The position numbers were made by a program, and so were the translations under genes. From positions 33,054,136 to 33,118,135 of the forward strand of contig OW028580.1 in assembly GCA_932294295.1 (NCBI GenBank): a stretch of 64,000 nt of DNA, in the 5' to 3' direction. Positions 58,501 through 64,000 of the stretch are shown here, one piece after another. The stretch is from Alitta virens (lineage: Eukaryota > Annelida > Polychaeta > Phyllodocida > Nereididae). The notes under the pieces were generated by a model, which had not been told where the DNA came from, searched no databases, and saw nothing but the letters and a program-made list of their open reading frames with translations. Position 1 is the stretch's first letter. Every line of letters starts with the position of its first letter.

Positions 58501-61500
58501 ATAGATTTATTGAAGATGATGCATTGTGCGAGTGCTACTTATGCCTGGGCCTTGAATTGAACCCAGGATTTGACACTTTTTTTAGCTGAACTGGGTATTG
58601 CTTCAACCACTAGCCCCCCACCCAACTGTCTATGAATATGTATCGTAATAAAATAATTCTATCCTAATGACCACCAGGCCACCAAACTTAAAGTGATACT
58701 CCTTGAATCCCATGTAGAAAATATGGCCTCAACTAAATTCCAAGAGTTAATGCCATTACACTCTTGTATATGACAACAGATTTCTACCACAAGCATACCA
58801 TCAAGTCATCTCTATTAATTAAGGAGTAATTAGCCCTCTATTTTCTATAGGTGGCCCACCAATAGAACTAGGTCAAATTTAAAGTGGCCTGGACTCTGGT
58901 GACTCACCAGGTTGCCTTGGTTACAAAATTCTTGCAGCTCTCACTGACCAGTGCTGACCCACTTGGTGACAGGAAGATGGCTCTGAGTGGATGATTCTTG
59001 TAACTGTCACTCTTGACCAAAAATTTGGATTTACCATGATTTAGAGGGCTAAATATTAATGAAAACCTGCTGTAATGACACTAGACAGTCACTGCAAACT
59101 ATTGTGAGTACTTTCTGGGAGAAAGGAAATGGGACAATTTTTAGATAGATTCAAGGAGTATCACTTTAAAAATGTAAGGAATGAGTTTATATGAATATTC
59201 AGATCGTAATCGCCAGTTAATGTCTTAATTAGTTTCTTAATTTCTCCAGGTTCTGAACTAGATGATCAAGTGAGCAGCATCACCAGTAAAATGGAAGAAG
59301 TTCTCAGCGGACCTAATGAATCATCTAAACAAAATGTACTGCTCTTGTGGACCCATGTTACCAAGGCTGTGGTGCTAAGTGGTCATCAATCTCAGAACCT
59401 GTTAATTAGCAAGGTGAGATAAGACCAGACTTGTTTTGTCAACATTTGCTAAATAATCTCATATATTCATTGAAATGTGAAAGTTTTCTTTGTTTCTGCA
59501 ATATGTTAATTTAAATATTTGAGACTAGAAATAATCACATACGGGTGTTTCAATATGTTGGCATTCTTTGCAACCTCAAGGTTAAAGAATTTAATAAGGT
59601 TTGAATTGAATTTTGATATATATAATATGTTACCTCTCAGCTCAATTAGATGAGCTTACTCTTAAATACTCAATTTGTTTAATTAAAAAATTTTCTTTAG
59701 TAAAAATTGAAAACATTTTATTTAGTAAAAATTGAAATTTTGTTTTTAAGAAGATCCCTTATTGATGATGTCATTTACTATGAGACAGATTAGATCATAC
59801 CAAACCTTTCTTTAGAAGTTTTGGTGGGTTTAGTGCAGTATAGCGGACCCAAATTTATGCCCTAATTTGGCGTCCATTAAAAATTACATTTTATAAACAA
59901 TTCACAAGTTTGAAGTTCTAGCACAATTAAAATAACATTTTGTGAGGAATCTAAATTTAAAGTTTTAATTTTTTTCTGTATTTTTACAGCTTTTGTCATG
60001 TCTTGAAGATAAAAATCTGGCCCCAACGGCGGCAAACGGTGTCCGTCTTATTCTCGAGAGGAGTGATTGGATGTGTGAGGATACACACGCTGTTGTTCGC
60101 ATGATGTACCCTCAAAGATTCTACATGCAGACGTTTCCTGTTCTATACAAGGGGTTCACAACTTGCTCAGCAGGTTAGTCTATTCCAAATGGAATATCTA
60201 TCATTCCATAGGAACTAATAGTAATAGCAATTTCTGCTTCAGTCTTTTTGCTTATTCCCAGCACTTTGATATTATATGTTCAGTTAGAAGTTCATTGTAA
60301 CTAGGTATTTAATTTGTTTGTTCTTTTGCCTTTCTGTCCGGCTGATTTAACCATTTATGATTGCTGAATGTGGCCACCCTTTTTTGTTAATTTCCCTATT
60401 TTAAAAAAAAAGCATGAAAAACCTGTCATGCGAGTTCTGTACAACTACCCCTTAGTGTAAATGAAATTTTAACCAGCTCTCAAAGAGCATTAATTAATTC
60501 TTTTAATACGTGAATTTATATAAGATGACTTATGTTGTGAAATATTTTTCAGGAACGAAGCGATTCTATTTGCTGGCAGTGTCTCATTTACTGAGATTAA
60601 TCCCAAAACAAGTGCTTTCTGGAGATTTTGACAAGGTACAAATCTTACTTTTTTATTTGCTATGATTTTATTGTGGTTGTAAACTTACAATACCATCAAA
60701 TTTCTGCACTTTCAGTCCATGTGAAATCTGAAGCAGATATATGTTTTCATGGACCCTGTGACTTAATTGTCAATGGTTGATATCTAAGTACAATGTATAT
60801 TGTGTACAGCTGAACTTGTGATTTGCTAAGAACAAATTACAAAAATTACTTTCACTAAATGCTAACCGTATTTCACTCCTATAAATCACCTCAGTGTATT
60901 TTAGGTAATTTCTTAGATAATTCATTTAATTATCTCCTTGTTCATTTCATTTTAAAAACGTCTGTTTTTTACTTATTGTAGCTCCTGCCACTTTTGATAC
61001 AGTCACTCTCGTTGGACGATGTCCAGCTACAGTTGTCATCTCTGTCCTCATTGGTCGATCTAATGTCTGAAGATGCCCAACGGCTGCTGCCCTATGTGTC
61101 CGACATCTTGCCCAGACTCCTGGTGCTTTCATCTTACAAACCTTCAATGGTGAGAAGTGATTTACAGTGTCCCATCAAGAAAGTTTTAGCCTTCCATGTC
61201 TCGATATGTGTCTCAATGTCAAGGCCACAAGTGTCGTGAGCCCATTTCACTTTAATAAAGAATCCTCTCACTCTCTATATGACCAGCTGCCAGAGGCTGG
61301 TGTAATGAAGAGATCAGTCTTGGGGGAGGAGAACCACACTACATTTACCCGATGAATGGGGTCTTTTACTTGCCTCAGCATGAACACTGAGAGCAAGGCA
61401 CCTCCAATTTACGTCTCATGCGATCAACATTCAGCTGGGATGTAGCTCGTAAAGAGTGCCTGGGCTTGGGATCTAACCTTTAGACCTTCAGCAGAGCTGG

Positions 61501-62480
61501 CCAATATGGAATTGGCAGATGCCTTAACCATTAGAAGAGTTGCAGGCTTTAATAATGATTTCCCCCCATGGGCAGATCTAAAACCTTCTGACAAAGCGAG
61601 TTGTTAGATAAATGACATTCACTTCGCTGATGTGCGCTGTATTTTGTATTCATTTGTAACTTTTCTAGAGCTCAGGCCATGCAAGATGGTGTCAATGCCC
61701 ATCTTGTAGAAAATTTTAATTAAAAATGGGCTGTTGTATCTAAAATTGTGGTCTTAGAAACCTCAATAGTATCACGTAAGACCTGAGTTTACACAGTCGG
61801 GGCGCTGCGTTAGCAGCTGATGCAGTGCGCCAACTGTACACTCAGTCTAGTATCGCATATATTTGCATTAGAACATTTTTGTTTATTTCAATAAAATCAA
61901 TCATAAATTGAAGACCCCCCCCCCCCCCCCCCCCGCTCAATTGCAATGAAGTTGCCATTGTAAAATAACTACATTTTTTATCATTTTCAGAAAGTGCGGA
62001 TGGAATCGCTAAAATGCATTGGAGCAATAGCATCTTTGCCATCTCATGTTATAGTACCTCATCAAGCAGAAGTCGTCCGAATTTTAGGCCCAATTTTGGA
62101 CGATCACAAACGATTGGTACGGCAGCAGGCTGTCCAGACTAGGAATTCATGGTATGTGATGTTGTATGTGATGTCTGTAACAATAAGATCTTAGCATTGT
62201 GGCGTAGTGGTTTGAGTCCCTGGTCAGCTTTCTTCAGGGTCTTGGGTTTGAATCCCATCTTGGCTAAAATTGCTTTTCATTTATAGTAACGTCAAGTACA
62301 ATCAAACTGATGTGTATTGTTGCTAATAGTGTAATATATGTATATATATTTATAAGTTTTTATTGACAACAAAGCATAAAAAAAAACCGATACATGTGTC
62401 ATTTATATGCTTGATAAATTTTTGTTTACTAAGAAAATTTTGTTTTCAGGTACCTACTTCAAACTTCGCCAGACAGATGA
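49578..62480 (+). CDS. MMS19: MMS19, cytosolic iron-sulfur assembly targeting factor
   Basis: HEAT-repeat scaffold of the CIA targeting complex, which hands Fe-S clusters to DNA polymerases, helicases and XPD. Twenty-three exons: 49578-49668, 50310-50462, 51194-51279, 51820-51964, 52735-52869, 53462-53523, 53622-53783, 54005-54160, 54336-54384, 54490-54644, 54748-54829, 55852-56056, 56255-56469, 56975-57209, 57739-57841, 57975-58046, 58367-58490, 59250-59413, 59990-60173, 60553-60635, 60982-61149, 61991-62151, 62450-62480. Sum 3021 nt, 1006 aa plus stop; human is 1030. The N-terminal domain shows VVESLGSSL, LVAFYCDRVKDHH and FTEVHVQS. It continues with FIQAMDAEKDPRNL, CYFPIDFTPPNDPHGI.KEDLI and AKLDALQTL. 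The C-terminal HEAT region ends ILDDHKRLVRQQAV with a final Trp, as in vertebrates. Every junction is GT/AG and in phase. A hAT-like MITE starts 18 bp after exon 2. Confidence 0.96.
50480..50858. mobile_element. hAT-like MITE (CAGGG ends) in MMS19 intron 2
   Basis: Left CAGGGTTCCTGCGGG, right CTGCAGGAACCCTG, inverted with one mismatch. Flanks GTTGAT occur on both sides (50474-50479 and 50860-50865), consistent with a slightly decayed target duplication. It is 379 bp with no ORF, beginning 18 bp downstream of the exon 2 donor. Confidence 0.6.
52411..52563 (+). mobile_element. tRNA-derived SINE (family A) with perfect target duplication
   Basis: The insert is flanked by AGCCACCTCAACATTG at 52395-52410 and 52564-52579. 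It starts inside the tRNA-like head, so the A box is truncated, and keeps a perfect B box GGTTCGATTCC. The body GCCTAAGTTGGATGGCTGTT, with CTGCCTGTCCTAAT, is shared with 63905-64000. It ends in a CA-repeat tail. In MMS19 intron 4. Confidence 0.85.
53135..53385 (+). mobile_element. SINE family C copy in MMS19 intron 5
   Basis: Best copy of the body in the window: TTACGGCCTTGCACCCTT, ACATCCCAGCTGGATGT, ATTGGCGGTCCCTTGTACTT, TTGAGGCAAGTAAAAGACCC, TATGGGGTAAATGTGTAACA, TCGATAGCGGCAAGAA and AGAGGGCTGTAC. Related to 7862-8075 and 61215-61545 (both inverted) and 1191-1335. Confidence 0.7.
55595..55680 (+). repeat. TGAC microsatellite
   Basis: Interrupted run of TGACTGACTGAC, with looser TTGA units in the same intron (to about 55830). 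Another TTGA run lies at about 56210-56230 after AATAAAA, as at a retroposon tail. In MMS19 introns 11 and 12. Confidence 0.75.
58688..59169. mobile_element. 482-bp TTAA-ended MITE in MMS19 intron 17
   Basis: Perfect terminal inverted repeats of 22 bp: left TTAAAGTGATACTCCTTGAA, right TTCAAGGAGTATCACTTTAA. TTAA occurs at both extreme ends. It has no coding frame. The TTAA ends suggest piggyBac-like mobilisation. Confidence 0.8.
59830..59950 (-). mobile_element. Partial copy of the 11355-11649 MITE
   Basis: AGTGCAGTATAGCGGACCC then AAATTTATGCC, TTTGGCGTCCAT and CTAGCACAAT follow the end sequence of the NELFA-intron MITE, read from its right end. The second terminus is not visible. It ends about 40 bp before MMS19 exon 19. 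Confidence 0.5.
61215..61545 (-). mobile_element. Longest SINE family C copy, with tRNA-like head
   Basis: On the minus strand the head is TCTTCTAATGGTTAAGGCAT (A-box region), then AAAGGTTAGATCCCAAGC (B-box region). The shared body follows with ACATCCCAGCTGAATGT, GCTGAGGCAAGTAAAAGACC and CTCTGGCAGCTGGTCATATA. About 310 bp, in MMS19 intron 21. It defines the family as a tRNA-derived SINE. Confidence 0.7.
62195..62280 (+). mobile_element. tRNA-like SINE head in MMS19 intron 22
   Basis: TGGCGTAGTGGTTTGAGTCC resembles an A box and GGTTTGAATCCC a B box, 40 bp apart. It does not fold into a credible tRNA with matching acceptor stem by eye, so it is called a SINE fragment, not a tRNA gene. Confidence 0.45.
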
Positions 62481-62616
62481 TTGTAGATGGAGTTAATTAT
62501 TATCGATATCAATGCGTCCAGTCACTTGTCTAATGACTGATGCATGCACAGATATAGTACATAAGATACTTGTACATATGTACCAAAACAATAATAATTA
62601 TTCAGACCTGCTACGT

Positions 62617-62635
62617 AATAAATTTTATGAATAAA
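62617..62635 (+). promoter_or_regulatory. Two AATAAA polyadenylation signals for MMS19
   Basis: AATAAA at 62617-62622 and 62630-62635, about 140-150 bases after the stop codon at 62478-62480. These are the first canonical signals downstream. Confidence 0.6.
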
Positions 62636-63269
62636 TATTTTCTGTTTCCTCCTTAAATAATGGGAATTGTTAAATATGATACATGCCATGTGGCTTTGAA
62701 ACTGCTATGTCAATATAGCATGTGAATCTCATCCAATTTCAGTGGAGCTCCCTAATTTAGACCAATGAATAGCTCGAAAGTGGTCTGAATGAGGTTGTCC
62801 TAATTCTTTAAACATTTGACAATAATTTTTAATACATTGTCAGTGTTCTTGGAAGCAGGGAATTTGTCTTACATTGTGATGGTCAGGTTAAATATTGGGT
62901 AGCTTTACTTTTTAGGTTTTGCTATAGAAGTCGTACACTGGAGTCACCTGGTTCAGAGCAGTTGTAAACTTAAGGGCTCTACATATGAGATAAATAGTTT
63001 TATTCAGAAAATGTTGATGCTAATAGGCCTTAAAGTGAGTGTAACATAATCTTCTTCAATTTGTACTCTTCACTATATGTGAAGAAGGCAAAGAAAATGT
63101 TCATACTGAAACAGCATGTGAATTTCATTAGGGTATACCGCTTATTACTGGAGTTCATATTTTCAATTGTCAAGTTTTTTTCCAGTCAAATATCTCGTGA
63201 CAGGCTGTTGACTAAGTTTGTATCTACTTAACTTCAGCTGGAAAATCATCCAAGGGTTTATCAAAACGT

Positions 63270-63880
63270 ACGAAACTAGAATGCACATGGGATGTGCGGA
63301 GCTCTGCCAAGGGTGCCTCCCTCCCTGAGGGCTTGGTGGCAGAATGAGGCACCTAGCCCACAATGCAGCCAGCTGGTGGCGTGATTGCAGCGCTCCTAGT
63401 GGACGTGGGAGGAATTAGGCGGGCACAGGAAGACGGCAAAGAACGCACACTGGCAGCGGATAAGAGAAATTGGGACTTGGAGGAAGGACAGCAACATAAT
63501 GTGCTTACATAGTAAGGCATGTTAAGAGACAAAGGGATACATGGTGTACTAGGTGGCAACGGCGCTGAGCGTGGGCTTCTCCCAATGGGAATTCCGTTGA
63601 TGATGTCATACGGCAGTCTCGGGCAATGGCGAGAATAGGTAGAAAGTAAAGGACCCAAACTGGCTTATGAAATGGCTGTGTGTAAAAAAAGCAAGCAACG
63701 AAAAAGGCCCAAAAGCAATAGCTGCCTGTACAAGGGGAATATGTAGTTAAACCACGGGATGTAGCGGAAGACGGCATGTAAGTTCTGTTATCACACGCTG
63801 AACGTTTTTGCGCGAAGGCGACGTCATCTCGCGAGATCGATCTACTAACAAAAGCTCTCCCCACTCCGTGGGGCAGAGCT
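63270..63880. other. CpG-richer block with a TCTCGCGAGA palindrome, unassigned
   Basis: This stretch is clearly less AT-rich than its surroundings. It contains TCTCGCGAGA at 63827-63836, the strong promoter palindrome of many metazoan housekeeping genes, next to a GACGTCAT. It could be a promoter for a gene to the right, or part of a GC-richer transposon. Two overlapping minus-strand frames (63658-63353 and 63864-63505) match nothing I recognise. 62650-63270 shows no gene. Confidence 0.35.
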
Positions 63881-63894
63881 AATTATGTTGAGAT

Positions 63895-64000
63895 GGATCA
63901 TCATTGAATGACCGCTGGGTCCCGGGTTCGATTCCCGGTCGAGCCTAAGTTGGATGGCTGTTTCCTCCGTCTCATTGCCATGTACTCTGCCTGTCCTAAT
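63895..64000 (+). mobile_element. Second SINE family A copy, cut by the window edge
   Basis: ACCGCTGGGTCCCGGGTTCG with the B box GGTTCGATTCCCGG, then GCCTAAGTTGGATGGCTGTT and CTGCCTGTCCTAAT, closely follows 52418-52513. The 5' head differs from the truncated copy, and the 3' tail is outside the window. Confidence 0.75.

Noticed and set aside
62195..62280. Possible tRNA gene
   Set aside because: A- and B-box-like words are present but stems do not pair convincingly, and it lacks a normal anticodon arm. SINE head preferred. The same reasoning applies to 52411-52460 and 63900-63945.
63353..63864. Two overlapping minus-strand frames of 101 and 119 codons
   Set aside because: They overlap in different frames in a GC-richer block where long frames arise by chance; no recognisable domain.
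1..64000. CRISPR array, bacterial operon or phage features
   Set aside because: The spliced genes and retrotransposons show animal nuclear DNA; tandem arrays here have no spacer/repeat alternation of CRISPR type.

Overview
This window is a stretch of animal nuclear DNA, AT-rich and intron-dense. It carries five recognisable protein-coding genes inside a large amount of transposon-derived sequence. The gene set (galactocerebrosidase, BBSome subunit BBIP1, NELF-A, a B4GAT1/LARGE-type glycosyltransferase, MMS19) and the repeats (tRNA-derived SINEs, TTAA-ended and hAT-like MITEs, non-LTR and Ty3/gypsy retrotransposons) suggest a marine invertebrate. An invertebrate deuterostome such as an echinoderm or hemichordate is plausible, but the sequence alone does not fix the species. 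All gene models were spliced by hand from GT/AG sites, reading-frame phase and remembered family sequence. The four complete models each keep one open frame across all junctions.

Layout. 1-4597: GALC on the minus strand; ten exons are seen and the 3' half of the gene lies off the left edge. 4865-6392: BBIP1 on the plus strand, head-to-head with GALC across 267 bp. 7621-13337: NELFA on the minus strand, eleven exons and complete (551 aa), convergent with BBIP1. 13338-16047: intergenic. 16044-26302: a full-length but inactivated Ty3/gypsy retrotransposon on the minus strand, with two LTRs of about 1.8-1.9 kb and a 4-bp target duplication (GTAT). It has gag, protease, RT/RNase H, integrase and an unusual extra 3' ORF with a C2H2 zinc finger followed by a charged helix. 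26303-30437: intergenic, with a 132-bp tandem array. 30438-49349: a GT49 glycosyltransferase (B4GAT1-like) on the minus strand, nine exons and complete (407 aa). Its introns hold a 3.6-kb inverted repeat, a second inverted-repeat pair, a degenerate LINE and several MITEs. 49578-62480: MMS19 on the plus strand, 23 exons and complete (1006 aa), head-to-head with the glycosyltransferase across 228 bp. 62650-64000: intergenic, with a CpG-richer block and a SINE at the right edge.

The five genes are unrelated housekeeping functions: lysosomal galactolipid breakdown, cilium trafficking, transcription-pausing control, dystroglycan-type O-mannose glycan synthesis and Fe-S cluster delivery. They do not form a pathway. 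The organising features are two short divergent promoters and one convergent pair. The most unusual items are the extra zinc-finger ORF of the gypsy element, the large intronic inverted repeat whose arms carry RFX X-box-like motifs, a MITE with three perfect CRE palindromes, and a nested-transposon block with unrecognised coding-like segments.
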